Positions 42,984 to 52,470 of a DNA stretch of 62,194 nucleotides are shown here, one piece after another. The notes beneath the pieces were generated by a model that saw only the letters and a program-made list of their open reading frames with translations, ran no database searches and was not told the DNA's origin. Position numbers and translations under genes: made by a program. The stretch is taken from NCBI GenBank assembly GCA_958428365.1, contig CAUAFT010000016.1:1-62194 (forward strand), in the 5' to 3' direction. The DNA is from an uncultured Lachnospiraceae bacterium (GTDB lineage Bacteria; Bacillota; Clostridia; Lachnospirales; Lachnospiraceae). Within the stretch, counting starts at the first letter, position 1, and every line of letters starts with the position of its first letter.

Positions 42984-44690
42984 TTATTTTTTTGTTGCAT
43001 ACATGAAGTATTTCATACCGAAGAGGTTAGCATAATCTCCTGATACGTTGGATTTCTCCATATACATGTCATTGTACTCATAAATCGGTACAACTGCCCA
43101 GGTATCCATCAGCATATCCTCTGCCTCATGCATCATCTCGATACGTTTCTCCGCATCTGTCTCTGTACGAATCGCAGAGATCAACTCATCGTATTCACTC
43201 CAGTTCTGAGGTGCATACTCTGCCGGGTCTACACCAAGCTGAGGATCGTTGTTACCGGAATCTGTGGTAAAGATCTCAAGCATATTGATCGGATCATCGT
43301 AGTCAAGTAACCATCCCTCACGGGCTACGTCGTAGTTACCCTGTTTTCTGTCCTCTAAGAATACGTTCCAGTCCTCGGAAGAGATCTTCATATCAATACC
43401 GATAACTGCCAGATCCTGCTGCATAGCCTCTGCGATCTTCTGATGAGAGTCCATTGTATTCAGGATATAATTTACAGTCAGAGCAGGAGAGATCTTATAA
43501 GAACCGTCTCCATTGTCTGTGAAGGAGTATCCGCACTCTTCTAAGAGCTTCATAGCTTCCTCTGCATTGTCTGCTCCTGTCTTTTCAGCATCGAAATATC
43601 CGTCTGTCTTGAATTTACCGCCGTTACCGTCGGATACAAGGGCTGGGATGAAGGAGTTCGCCAGCTTCTGATCTGTCTGAGCCACCGTATCTACGATGTA
43701 CTGACGGTCGATCATAAGGCTCATAGCCTCACGCATTTTAGCTGCCTGCTCAGGTGTCTTGCCCTCGAACATTTCACTGTTTACGTTGAATGCTACATAG
43801 TAGGTTCCCAGTGTATCGATTACATGGAACTCATCACTTTCCTTCGCACTTGCGATCTCATCTGTTGGAACATCATCGATGAAATCCAGGTCGCCGCTGT
43901 TGTAAGCTGCGTAGGTTGCTGTCACGTCATCACTGAGCATGAAGTCTAATTCAGGCATGGTTACGTTCTCAGCATCGTAGTAGTTCTCGTTCTTAACATA
44001 TACCATACTCTCATCGTGTTTCCACTCTTTTAAGGTATAAGCGCCGTTACATACAAATCCAGCTTCCTGAGCCCATGCTCCAGGTGTAGTTCCATCCGGA
44101 TTTGCCTCATCTACAGATGCCTGAGGTACCGGCATGAATGTTGGGAATGCACATAAGTCAAGGAAATATGTACATGGGCTTACTAAATGTACGGTCAATG
44201 TGTAGTCGTCGTCAGCCGTTACCTGTAAAGTACCGTCATCGTTCTTTGCGATTACATCGAACAGATATGCGTAATCTGCTGCGGTCTCAGCTGCTGCCGC
44301 ACGATTCCAGCTGTAAACAAAATCGTTTGCTGTCAGATCTGTTCCATCGCTCCATTTGGATTCGATCAGCTTAAATGTGTAAGTTGTCTGATCTTCGGAG
44401 ATCTCCGGTTCTCCGTCAGCCAGTGCCGGAACTAATTCCACATCTTTGTTGTAGGTGTAGAGACCTACGAAAGAGTTCACTGCCAGACATCCGCCGTCTA
44501 CGGAACTGTTCAGCGCCGGATCAAGGTACGCTGGTTCAGATGCAAGATAGATGTTCATAACTTCTGTGTTAGTACTCTTCTTGGATTCTGAATCAGATTT
44601 CTTGGTTGACTCTTTGTCACTGCCGCCACAAGCAACAAGGCTCAGTGCCATAGCTGCAACCAATAAAGTAGAAATAAGTTTCTTCTTCAT
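42984..44690 (-). CDS. oppA: Oligopeptide ABC transporter substrate-binding lipoprotein
   Basis: Lipoprotein of 568 residues with signal sequence and lipobox LSLVACGG (Cys about 21). The mature SBP family 5 fold shows EPAYLDPALNSS and SDGTDLTANDFVYSWNRA. It binds peptides for OppBCDF. The ATG at 44690 follows AGGAGAAGAA. It is the last gene of the opp operon, 60 bases after oppF, ending at a strong terminator. Confidence 0.93.
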   Translation of the reverse strand: MKKKLISTLLVAAMALSLVACGGSDKESTKKSDSESKKSTNTEVMNIYLASEPAYLDPALNSSVDGGCLAVNSFVGLYTYNKDVELVPALADGEPEISEDQTTYTFKLIESKWSDGTDLTANDFVYSWNRAAAAETAADYAYLFDVIAKNDDGTLQVTADDDYTLTVHLVSPCTYFLDLCAFPTFMPVPQASVDEANPDGTTPGAWAQEAGFVCNGAYTLKEWKHDESMVYVKNENYYDAENVTMPELDFMLSDDVTATYAAYNSGDLDFIDDVPTDEIASAKESDEFHVIDTLGTYYVAFNVNSEMFEGKTPEQAAKMREAMSLMIDRQYIVDTVAQTDQKLANSFIPALVSDGNGGKFKTDGYFDAEKTGADNAEEAMKLLEECGYSFTDNGDGSYKISPALTVNYILNTMDSHQKIAEAMQQDLAVIGIDMKISSEDWNVFLEDRKQGNYDVAREGWLLDYDDPINMLEIFTTDSGNNDPQLGVDPAEYAPQNWSEYDELISAIRTETDAEKRIEMMHEAEDMLMDTWAVVPIYEYNDMYMEKSNVSGDYANLFGMKYFMYATKK

Positions 44691-44750
44691 TTCTTCTCCT
44701 CCTATATGGTATTTTTGTCTATGTTTCACTCCTTCACGGAGATTGAAACC

Positions 44751-45731
44751 CTATTTGTTCCAGCATGCCACAAAATGACCATCCCCTCTGTCCTCAAGCG
44801 GCGGCATCTCCTGCGCACACTGCTCCGTCGCATAAGCGCAGCGGGTACGGAACGGACATCCGCTCGGCATGTTCAACGGACTCGGCACATCTCCCTCTAG
44901 GACGATACGCTTGCTCTTTCTGGCTGTCTCCGGATCCGGGATCGGCACTGCGGAGAGCAGGCTTAAGGTATATGGATGCATCGGGTTGTTGTTCAGCTCA
45001 TCGGAAGGCGCGATCTCCATCATCTTACCCAGATACATCACGGCGATCCTGTCAGAAATATGCTGTACGATCAACAGATCATGGGCGATAAACAGATACG
45101 CCATACCAAATTTTTTCTGCAGATCCTCAAACATATTGACTACCTGTGCCTGAATGGATACATCCAAAGCCGACACCGGCTCATCACAGACAATGAACTT
45201 CGGATTTACCGCAAGGGCGCGGGCAATTCCGATACGCTGTCTCTGTCCACCGGAAAATTCGTGGGCATAGCGGGTGGCATGTTCCGCATTCAGCCCTACA
45301 TATTCCATCAGCTCTAATATTTTATCTCTTCGCTCCGTCTTATTGGAATACAGCTTGTGTACATCCAACGGCTCTCCAATGATATCTTCCACGGTCATTC
45401 TCGGATTCAGGGATGAATAAGGATCCTGGAATACCATCTGCATTTTCTTGCGGTATGGCATCATATCCACGTCGATCTTCTTTTCACTGTCGAACAGAAC
45501 ATCTCCGTCGAAGACGATACGTCCTGCCGTCGGTTCGTAGAGACGCAGCAGGGTACGTCCCACGGTGGTCTTGCCGCATCCCGACTCTCCCACCAGACCA
45601 AGGGTCTCTCCCGGCTTGATCGCAAATGAAATGTCATCCACCGCCTTTAACGGTATTGTATGAAATCCCTGATGCACCGGAAAATACTGTTTTAAGTGTT
45701 CCACTTCCAGAATATACTTTTCGTCACTCAT
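44751..45731 (-). CDS. oppF: Oligopeptide ABC transporter ATPase OppF
   Basis: ATPase of 326 residues with Walker A GESGCGKTT, signature FSGGQRQRIGIARAL and Walker B FIVCDEPVSALD. The C-terminal oligopeptide-transporter extension has CPFRTRC and a final Cys, a pattern seen in Fe-S-containing OppD/F ATPases. The ATG at 45731 has AGGAGG 9 bases upstream. It overlaps the oppD end by 8 bases. Confidence 0.93.
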   Translation of the reverse strand: MSDEKYILEVEHLKQYFPVHQGFHTIPLKAVDDISFAIKPGETLGLVGESGCGKTTVGRTLLRLYEPTAGRIVFDGDVLFDSEKKIDVDMMPYRKKMQMVFQDPYSSLNPRMTVEDIIGEPLDVHKLYSNKTERRDKILELMEYVGLNAEHATRYAHEFSGGQRQRIGIARALAVNPKFIVCDEPVSALDVSIQAQVVNMFEDLQKKFGMAYLFIAHDLLIVQHISDRIAVMYLGKMMEIAPSDELNNNPMHPYTLSLLSAVPIPDPETARKSKRIVLEGDVPSPLNMPSGCPFRTRCAYATEQCAQEMPPLEDRGDGHFVACWNK

Positions 45732-46746
45732 TCTTAGTTTCCTCCTGTGCTTCATACATATTCTTAATGTTCATCCAGCAGCTTGCCAGATGGCTCTCAC
45801 TGAGACGGATCTCCTGAGGGACCTCATCCAGGCAGACCTTCATGGCGCTGTCGCACCGCGGACAGAACGCACAGCCCTTCGGCATATTCAACAGGTTGAT
45901 CGGCGTACCGCCAATCGGAACCAGTCTCTCGTTCATATTGTCCTTTCTCGGTATGGAACGCAGCAGTCCCTTGGTATATTCATGCGCCGGACGATAGAAG
46001 ATATCATCCGCCGTTCCTCTCTCGCAGACACGTCCTCCGTACATGACCAGAATCTCATCGCACATACTGGCAATGACTCCCAAGTCATGGGTTACCATAA
46101 TGATTGCCATACCCAGCTTCTTTTGCAGATCCTGCATCAGCTCCAGAATCTGCGCCTGAATCGTTACGTCCAGGGCTGTAGTCGGCTCATCTGCGATCAG
46201 GATATCCGGTTCGCAGGCAAGCGCCATGGCGATCATGACACGCTGACGCATACCGCCGGACAGCTCGTGAGGATACTGTTTGATCCGGCTTTCCGGCTCA
46301 TTGACGCCTACCAGAGTCAGCATCTCGATGGCACGTTCTTTTGCCTGTTTTTTATCTTTATCCGTATGAAGCAGGATCGCCTCCATCAACTGATTTCCAA
46401 CGGTATAGACCGGATTCAGGCTGGTCATCGGATCCTGGAAAATGATCGAACACTTGGAGCCGCGGAAGTTATGCAGTTCCTTCTCGCTCCACTTGGTAAT
46501 GTCTTCTCCCTTATACTTAATGGAACCCTCCACGATCTCTCCGGTCTCGGCTAAGATCTGCATAATGGAATATGCCGTAACCGATTTTCCCGAACCGGAC
46601 TCTCCTACAATTCCCAGAGTCTTTCCAGGTTCCAGTGTCATGGACAGTCCGTTGACCGCATTGACATCTCCCGATTCCGTATGAAAACAAGTATGGAGAT
46701 TATCTACTTCCAGTAAGTACTCTGTATTCTTTGCTGTTTCACTCAT
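45724..46746 (-). CDS. oppD: Oligopeptide ABC transporter ATPase OppD
   Basis: ATPase of 340 residues. Walker A GESGSGKSV, signature LSGGMRQRVMIAMAL and Walker B ILIADEPTTALD. The C-terminal Cys-rich CAFCPRCDSAM matches the OppD/F extension that can hold an Fe-S cluster. TAAGGAGATTGTG precedes the ATG. Confidence 0.93.
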   Translation of the reverse strand: MSETAKNTEYLLEVDNLHTCFHTESGDVNAVNGLSMTLEPGKTLGIVGESGSGKSVTAYSIMQILAETGEIVEGSIKYKGEDITKWSEKELHNFRGSKCSIIFQDPMTSLNPVYTVGNQLMEAILLHTDKDKKQAKERAIEMLTLVGVNEPESRIKQYPHELSGGMRQRVMIAMALACEPDILIADEPTTALDVTIQAQILELMQDLQKKLGMAIIMVTHDLGVIASMCDEILVMYGGRVCERGTADDIFYRPAHEYTKGLLRSIPRKDNMNERLVPIGGTPINLLNMPKGCAFCPRCDSAMKVCLDEVPQEIRLSESHLASCWMNIKNMYEAQEETKNE

Positions 46747-46758
46747 ATCACAATCTCC

Positions 46759-47847
46759 TTACTTTAATTTTGAATCAAATGCATCTCTCAAGCCATCGCC
46801 CAGCAGGTTGAACGCCAGTACGATCAGACAGATGATGACCGCCGGGATGACCAGCTTAGACGGATAGGACTGCATTCCCGAACGCGCCAAATTGGCAAGA
46901 CTTCCCAGAGAAGTCAGCGGCGCGGATACGCCCAGTCCCAGGAAACTCAGATAACTCTCCGTAAAGATCGCGGATGGAATCTGAAGCGCCGTTGTAATTA
47001 TGATAACAGACAGACAGTTCGGTATGATATGTCTGCTTAAGATCTTGCTTCCCTTGGTTCCGATACAACGTGCCGCCAGCACATATTCACTGCTCTTGAT
47101 GGAGAGCACCTGTCCACGCACCAGACGCGCCATACCAACCCAATAGAGCAGACCAAAGACAATGAAGATCGCGATCATATTGGTTCCCAGCTTGGAAAGA
47201 ATGGTTCCCTCTATGGCAGAGCCCAACAACTCATTCAATACCACGGACAGGAGAATGATCATCAACATATCCGGCAGGGAATAGATCACGTCTACAATAC
47301 GCATCATGATCAGATCCACCTTGCCGCCGCAGTAACCTGCAATGGCTCCGTACAGCAGTCCGATGATCAACACCATGATGGATGCCACCAGACCCACTGC
47401 CAGGCTGACTCTCGTTCCGTAGATGACGCGGATAAAATAGTCTCGGCAGAGACTGTCCGTACCAAAGATGTGTGGGAAGAGCTTCTCTCCCGTCTCATCC
47501 ATGTACTGCTGCTCTCTGACGGAATATTCCATCATTCCCAGGTTGCTGGCGCTCTTATCACGCACCCCGTCTACCGTGATGATCTGCTCATAACCGTAAG
47601 GCACTACCATCGGTGCAAAAATAATAATCAGTAATATTAAGATCAGTACGATCAGGCTGCCCATGGCAAGTGGATTCTTTTTCAGACGACGCATACCATC
47701 TTTAAAGAAGGTCGTCGATTCACTCATGACATCCTGCTGTTTCTTTTCCTCTTCCGTTGCCGCTCTGAAATAAGAGCTGTCAAATCTGGACAAATCAACC
47801 TGAGCGGACAACAGCCCTCTTTTCGGGCTTCCATTTTCATTCTGCAT
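46759..47847 (-). CDS. oppC: Oligopeptide ABC transporter permease OppC
   Basis: Permease of 362 residues. A cytosolic N-terminal segment of about 70 residues precedes the first helix; an outer loop follows, then the permease core with GTDSLCRDYF and the EAA-like segment. It pairs with OppB. AGAGAGGATAG precedes the ATG. Confidence 0.92.
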   Translation of the reverse strand: MQNENGSPKRGLLSAQVDLSRFDSSYFRAATEEEKKQQDVMSESTTFFKDGMRRLKKNPLAMGSLIVLILILLIIIFAPMVVPYGYEQIITVDGVRDKSASNLGMMEYSVREQQYMDETGEKLFPHIFGTDSLCRDYFIRVIYGTRVSLAVGLVASIMVLIIGLLYGAIAGYCGGKVDLIMMRIVDVIYSLPDMLMIILLSVVLNELLGSAIEGTILSKLGTNMIAIFIVFGLLYWVGMARLVRGQVLSIKSSEYVLAARCIGTKGSKILSRHIIPNCLSVIIITTALQIPSAIFTESYLSFLGLGVSAPLTSLGSLANLARSGMQSYPSKLVIPAVIICLIVLAFNLLGDGLRDAFDSKLK

Positions 47848-47862
47848 AAAATCTATCCTCTC

Positions 47863-48774
47863 TTATTCAAATGTAATACGCGGATCTATAATCTTATATG
47901 CGATATCCGTAATCAGATTTGCAATGACCATTAAGACCGCCAGGAAAATTGTCGTGGACATGATCATCGTATAGTCTCGGTTTGTAATACTTGTTACAAA
48001 GGCGGTTCCCAGTCCTCCGATGGTAAAAATGTTCTCCACCACCATGGAACCCACCAGAATATAGGCTACCATGGGTCCCACATATGTAACGACTGGAATC
48101 AACGCATTTCGAAGCGCGTGTTTGAAAATGACCTTCCTGGTGCTGACGCCCTTCGCTCTCGCAGTACGGATATAGTCCTGATTCAGCGAATCCAGCATAC
48201 TGGTCTTGGTCAGCCTTGTAATGTAAGCCATCGGATACAGGCTTAAGGCGATGACCGGAAGAATGTAATTCGGATCACTGCTGGACCAGACCGGAATCCA
48301 TTCCAGCTTCAGACAGAATACCAGAAGCAACAGTGTCGCCAGCACGAAGGACGGCATTGCCGTCGCCAATGTAGTAAAGAAGATAATGACACGGTCCGGC
48401 CACTTATTTCTTTTCAGAGCCGCGATACTTCCCAGAATCAGACCTATAACGATCGCCACAAGGGCTGCCATTCCTCCAAGTTTTGCAGAGATCTTGAACT
48501 TCGACCACATATCGGTCCAGATATCACGTCCGCTCTTTAAGCTGACGCCCCAGTCTCCATGCAATATGTTTTTCATATACAGACCAAACTGAACGTAAAC
48601 CGGTTTATCCAGATTGTACCTTTCCTCCAGGATCTGCTGTGTCGCCGGGCTTAAGGCCTTCTCCTTGTTGAACGGGCCACCCGGAATCAGGTTCATCGCG
48701 AAGAATGTAATCGCACTGATTACGAAGATCGTCACGATGGCAAGAAATACTCGTTTTACAATATATTTCTTCAT
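47863..48774 (-). CDS. oppB: Oligopeptide ABC transporter permease OppB
   Basis: Permease of 303 residues: first helix AIVTIFVISAITFFAM, then an outer loop with GPFNKEKALSPATQQ and five more helices. The ATG at 48774 has AAGGAG 8 bases upstream; a GTG at 48783 lies against that site. It is the first gene of oppBCDF-A. Confidence 0.92.
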   Translation of the reverse strand: MKKYIVKRVFLAIVTIFVISAITFFAMNLIPGGPFNKEKALSPATQQILEERYNLDKPVYVQFGLYMKNILHGDWGVSLKSGRDIWTDMWSKFKISAKLGGMAALVAIVIGLILGSIAALKRNKWPDRVIIFFTTLATAMPSFVLATLLLLVFCLKLEWIPVWSSSDPNYILPVIALSLYPMAYITRLTKTSMLDSLNQDYIRTARAKGVSTRKVIFKHALRNALIPVVTYVGPMVAYILVGSMVVENIFTIGGLGTAFVTSITNRDYTMIMSTTIFLAVLMVIANLITDIAYKIIDPRITFE

Positions 48775-48907
48775 TTGCTCCACTCCTTGTTTTAGGGTCG
48801 TATTCTATTGTCGGCGCACCGCCAATAAAAAAAGGGTCCAAGAACTGCCAAATGCTTCTTCGCACCCCCAAAATACAACCGCATTTTTTCAAAAATATTT
48901 ATTATAT

Positions 48908-48935
48908 TTTATCACTTCAAATTTTATTTTGTCAA
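48908..48935 (-). promoter_or_regulatory. Probable promoter of the opp operon
   Basis: On the minus strand TTGACA is followed after 16 bases by GATAAA. An alternative TATAAT lies further on but is too far from the -35. The leader is about 130 bases. Confidence 0.45.
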
Positions 48936-49229
48936 TAAAATCATCTATATTTCCATCTTTTTATAACTATACATAAAACAGGAATTTTTATTCGTCCCCT
49001 GGCGTCCTGTATTTATTGATTTTCTCAGCGTTTCAGCAGTGCTATTCATTTTTTTGCAAGAATTTTTACACACAGTCTGATGCAGCCTGGAGAGGTCTTG
49101 GGAATAACGTGTCCTCAGAAATGATATCTGCGGCTCATTTTCCAAAAAATTCGGCATCCTTCGCGCCCGGTTATCTCCTCACGGACTGCTGACTCTTATC
49201 CGGTGAGCGAAGCTGTACATCTTAATTTT
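48936..49229. other. Gene-free interval between the opp promoter and tRNA-Leu terminator
   Basis: No coding region with a ribosome binding site is visible in about 300 bases. A hairpin with CTCAC.GGA and TCCGTGAG arms (near 49172-49206) is followed on the minus strand by a weak GC stem and TTTTTT. No tRNA, T-box or known riboswitch signature was found. Confidence 0.4.
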
Positions 49230-49272
49230 AATATAAAAAAACAAACATATCCCGCTCTCCGGAATATGTTCA
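49230..49272 (-). terminator. Terminator downstream of tRNA-Leu
   Basis: On the minus strand AACATATTCC pairs with GGATATGTT around GGAGAGCG, followed by a TTTGTTTTTTTATAT tail. Confidence 0.8.
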
Positions 49273-49356
49273 TTTTAAAATAGATTTTCTTCTTTTTTTG
49301 AAGGGTTCTTGAAGAACCTGAGAATTGAAATCAGATTCCTCCATCTTCTTACTGAG

Positions 49357-49436
49357 TACGGGCAACAGGACTTGAACCTGCACGGTCTCCCACTAGAACC
49401 TAAATCTAGCGCGTCTGCCAATTCCGCCATGCCCGC
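49357..49436 (-). tRNA. tRNA-Leu (UAG)
   Basis: Reading minus, the acceptor GCGGGCA pairs with TGCCCGT. The anticodon arm CTAGA-TTTAGGT-TCTAG carries TAG. A variable region TGGGAGACCGT and a T arm with GTTCAAGTC follow. CCA is not encoded. It follows the class II layout of leucine tRNA. Confidence 0.88.
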
Positions 49437-49637
49437 ATACCGCTATCCTATTTTAAGGGAATCGGACCTCCTTGTCAATTCCTTTTTTAATTCCCACGCC
49501 ATTTGAATCAGAAGAAATAAATGGAATATTAAAATTGTATTAAAACTTTCTAAGAACTTGTCAAAATCTGTTGAAAAATACCAGGAAATACCATACACTG
49601 TTATCGGTTAAATAATAATGATTGTGGGGGAGATACA

Positions 49638-50057
49638 ATGAATGTACTGATGTTACTAAAGAATAAAAAGGAAGTCGCCTGCCTGTACGATACGAACACA
49701 TTAAGGCAGGGCATTGAGAAGATGCGCGCCCACGGCTACACCGCTATTCCTGTCCTTTCCAAAGACGGTCACTATATCGGAAGCGTCAGCGAAGGCGACT
49801 TTTTATGGCATATTGTGGAACACCGCAACAGCGACATGAAGGTTCAGGAAAATTACCTGGTGAGGGACATTATCCGCAGGGGCTTCAACCCAGCCGTTAA
49901 GATCGACGTCTCCATGGAAGCCCTCTTACAGCGCTCCATGTACCAGAATTTCATCCCGGTGGTGGATGACCGGAATTTCTTTATCGGGATCGTCACCAGG
50001 CAGGATATCATAAGAAGTTTTTTAGATGCCGCCGAAAAAAAGGAGCATACTGCCTGA
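49638..50057 (+). CDS. CBS-domain pair protein
   Basis: Cytosolic 139-residue protein made almost entirely of two CBS motifs (about 8-65 and 75-135), an adenosine-nucleotide sensing pair. GYTAIPVLSKDGHYIGSVSE and QNFIPVVDDRNFFIGIVTR are characteristic. No effector domain is attached. GTGGGGGAGATACA precedes the ATG. It is followed by the His-rich YmaF-like gene on the same strand. Confidence 0.87.
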   Translation: MNVLMLLKNKKEVACLYDTNTLRQGIEKMRAHGYTAIPVLSKDGHYIGSVSEGDFLWHIVEHRNSDMKVQENYLVRDIIRRGFNPAVKIDVSMEALLQRSMYQNFIPVVDDRNFFIGIVTRQDIIRSFLDAAEKKEHTA

Positions 50058-50136
50058 ATCCTTACATATTCTTCTTTTTTCTACATGCACAACGAAATTA
50101 TTTTCGCATAGTATAAGAAAAAAAGGAGAAAAATGT

Positions 50137-50508
50137 ATGTATTACTCAACTCAACCAACAAACTGTCATGAAGAAGAACAGGAGCATGTTCACGAACTTA
50201 CGGGAATCACCCGTGTACGGGAGGAAGGGGACGACTGCCATAACCATCGTTTCTGTACCGTTTCCGGCGAAGCCATCTATGTTCCCGGAAAAAAGGATCA
50301 CTTCCATGAGGTGACCTTCCGCACCGATACCGCTGACGGCCATTACCATGAATTTTGCGGTAAGACCTCCGGCGCCATCGAAGTGGGCAATGGAAAACAT
50401 GTGCATTTCATCAAAGACTGTACGGAAGTAGCCGATGGTCATAAGCATGAGTTCCAGGCTGCTACCCTGATTGACGCTCCTACAGAATTTAAGAAAACAT
50501 GCTATTAA
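50137..50508 (+). CDS. YmaF-like His-rich protein
   Basis: Soluble 123-residue protein with about six short HxH units: EHVHEL, CHNHRF, DHFHEV, GHYHEF, KHVHFI and GHKHEF. This repeat matches YmaF-family proteins of unknown function. The clustered His could bind zinc, nickel or another metal, which is inference. The ATG at 50137 has AAAGGAG 8 bases upstream. A terminator follows. Confidence 0.82.
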   Translation: MYYSTQPTNCHEEEQEHVHELTGITRVREEGDDCHNHRFCTVSGEAIYVPGKKDHFHEVTFRTDTADGHYHEFCGKTSGAIEVGNGKHVHFIKDCTEVADGHKHEFQAATLIDAPTEFKKTCY

Positions 50509-50518
50509 GAGAAGTAAA

Positions 50519-50545
50519 AGAAGCGGGCCTTTGCCCGCTTCTTTC
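50519..50545 (+). terminator. Terminator after the YmaF-like gene
   Basis: GAAGCGGGC pairs with GCCCGCTTC around CTTT, followed by TTTCATATG. It could act in both directions. Confidence 0.75.
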
Positions 50546-50555
50546 ATATGTTCCT

Positions 50556-50947
50556 TTATAACTGCCGGAGAACCCGCGCAGGATTCCCCGCCGCCACCAC
50601 GCCGGAGGGGATATCTCTATTCACAACGCTTCCCGCTCCAATAACCACATTGTCCCCAATGGTCACACCCGGCAGAACCATAACTCCGGCTCCAAACCAG
50701 ACATCATTGCTCACCGAGATGGGATAGGCATATTCCAGCCCCTGATTCCGGGTCTTTGCATCCAGAGGATGACCCGCCGTGGAAAAACAGCAATTTGGTC
50801 CGATAAACACATTGTCTCCAAAGGTAACCTTTGCACAGTCCAGAATCACGCAATTGTGATTTACATAAAAGTTCTCTCCCGCTTTAAGCTCTCGTCGTAA
50901 TTCGCATCATAAAGCTCTCCCGCTGTCATTTTTTCCTTTTCCGTCAT
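50556..50947 (-). pseudogene. Decayed maltose/galactoside O-acetyltransferase
   Basis: The N-terminus MTEKEKMTAGELYDANYD of a Mac-type acetyltransferase is present from ATG 50947. Reading then joins directly to the middle of the left-handed beta-helix (ELKAGENFYVNHNCVILD) in another frame. About 60-70 residues of the usual about 190 are missing, and the frames do not match, so the first frame stops at TAA near 50861. The C-terminal hexapeptide repeats (VTFGDNVFIGPNC, VTIGDNVVIGAGSVV) are intact from 50849. It is probably nonfunctional, unless the C-terminal part is translated alone. Confidence 0.75.
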
Positions 50948-50961
50948 AATCTTCCTCTTCG

Positions 50962-52470
50962 CTAATATTCCAGACATTTTTGTTTCATCCGCTCAATCTC
51001 GTCCCCTGACAGCATTGGTGTGTTCAGGACTGACGTCTTAGACAGAATGTACACATTTCCCCTGCGCATTCCCGTCAGGCGGGTAACCGGGGAACTCTGG
51101 TATTCCAGATGCTGTATCTTTTTGTATTGCAGGATAACCGTCTTTTTCCCAAAACTTCCCGTTGTCAGCGCCACATAGTTTTCCCCCATTCCAAGTCTCT
51201 CCGTCCTCATACCCAAGAAAATACGGACAAGATTCCAGACAAGACAAAGGGCAAAAATTCCAAACACTGCCGCCATCGGGGTGCCCGCGTCCCTGGCGTC
51301 AACCGTCGTAACGATCTCTATGCCAAGGACTGCTGCAAGCCAAAGCAGGAGCAGATAAAGGTTACCGCACAGCCTGTGCCAGACTGCTTTTTTCGGGATC
51401 AGACGGCTCTTATCCAGAGCGTCCAGCTCATATTCCGGTATCAGTTCCCGGATACGCTCAAGCATCTCCTCATATGGAAGAGACAGGGTCAACTGCGCCG
51501 TCTCATTTTCCTCATCTCCGACTCCGATACATTCGATCGCCGCATTGTAGCGTCGGAAGATCCTTCCCAATAGAGTCTGTTTGATGACCAGCGCATTGAT
51601 GGTCTCCACCGGCAGGCTGTACTCTCTTTTTTTCAACAGTCCATAGCTGAGAATAATGCGCTTCTTTTTTCTTCCCACGGTAAAATCATAGTAAGTAAAG
51701 AACTTTTTAAATATGGACGCCAGAAAAGAAATTGCAATAAAGGCTCCCACCAGCGCCGTACCAAAAAGACTCACAATATCCGAGGTCTTTGCCGTCTCCA
51801 GGAGTTCATAAAAGGATCCCAGAAATCCCAGAAGCACAAACACCGTCAATAGGACACTCCCAAACGAGATATCATACAGGCTGTGCATAACAAGCTCCGA
51901 CAGGCCAGAGGTATATTGAACCCCCATCCCTTCCTCTACCTGTACCGTCACGCCTTCCCTCTCTTCCTCCTCTGACCTTTCCGCGGACGTTTCTTCACCC
52001 TGTACCAACCGCATTCTGGCTTCCAGATACGCCTTGAGCCTCTCCGCCTCCTCCTTTTGGAACAGCAGGTCGATATCCGTCTTACCGGCAGTGGAGAGAC
52101 TGTTGGTGTCGATCTTAACACGGCAGGTATGGATGATCCTCTCAAAGAGATTCTGCTCCAGATTGATGCTGGAAATATTCTGGATATTAATGGTCAGCGT
52201 CTTCCTGTTCAAAGTCGCCCTCTCCCAGATCAGGGCGTCCTCCTCCAGCAGCACCGTGGTCCTCTTCCAGCGAAACAGCTGGAACAACAAAATAACGAGG
52301 ATCACTGCCAGGAGGACCAGAGAGACAAGCACTCCTCCGCTTCCCACATCCTGGGCTATCTCTGCAAAGTCATTCACATCGGATACAAACAGTAACAACA
52401 GCACCAGCAGAGTCTTCCAGCAATTTTCTATAATAATGGTAAAATGACACCGCATCTTTTTATCTGTCAT
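50962..52470 (-). CDS. PH-domain membrane protein (YdbT-like)
   Basis: The 502-residue protein has paired hydrophobic helices between two or three bacterial PH-type domains. RKTLTINIQNISSINLEQNLFERI and later REYSLPVETINALVIKQTLLGRIF and LQYKKIQHLEYQSSP are the repeated bPH_2 signatures. Similar pairs (YdbS/YdbT) protect against envelope-acting bacteriocins in Bacillus. It overlaps the smaller PH gene by 11 bases. GGAGGGGAAG precedes the ATG. Confidence 0.85.
   Translation of the reverse strand: MTDKKMRCHFTIIIENCWKTLLVLLLLFVSDVNDFAEIAQDVGSGGVLVSLVLLAVILVILLFQLFRWKRTTVLLEEDALIWERATLNRKTLTINIQNISSINLEQNLFERIIHTCRVKIDTNSLSTAGKTDIDLLFQKEEAERLKAYLEARMRLVQGEETSAERSEEEEREGVTVQVEEGMGVQYTSGLSELVMHSLYDISFGSVLLTVFVLLGFLGSFYELLETAKTSDIVSLFGTALVGAFIAISFLASIFKKFFTYYDFTVGRKKKRIILSYGLLKKREYSLPVETINALVIKQTLLGRIFRRYNAAIECIGVGDEENETAQLTLSLPYEEMLERIRELIPEYELDALDKSRLIPKKAVWHRLCGNLYLLLLWLAAVLGIEIVTTVDARDAGTPMAAVFGIFALCLVWNLVRIFLGMRTERLGMGENYVALTTGSFGKKTVILQYKKIQHLEYQSSPVTRLTGMRRGNVYILSKTSVLNTPMLSGDEIERMKQKCLEY

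Noticed and set aside
48605..48892. Possible leader peptide upstream of oppB
   Set aside because: The frame runs out of frame through oppB and has no regulatory stem or ribosome binding site that would make it a leader.
48784..48935. T-box or riboswitch before the opp operon
   Set aside because: No T-box consensus or known aptamer core was found; only weak stems are present.
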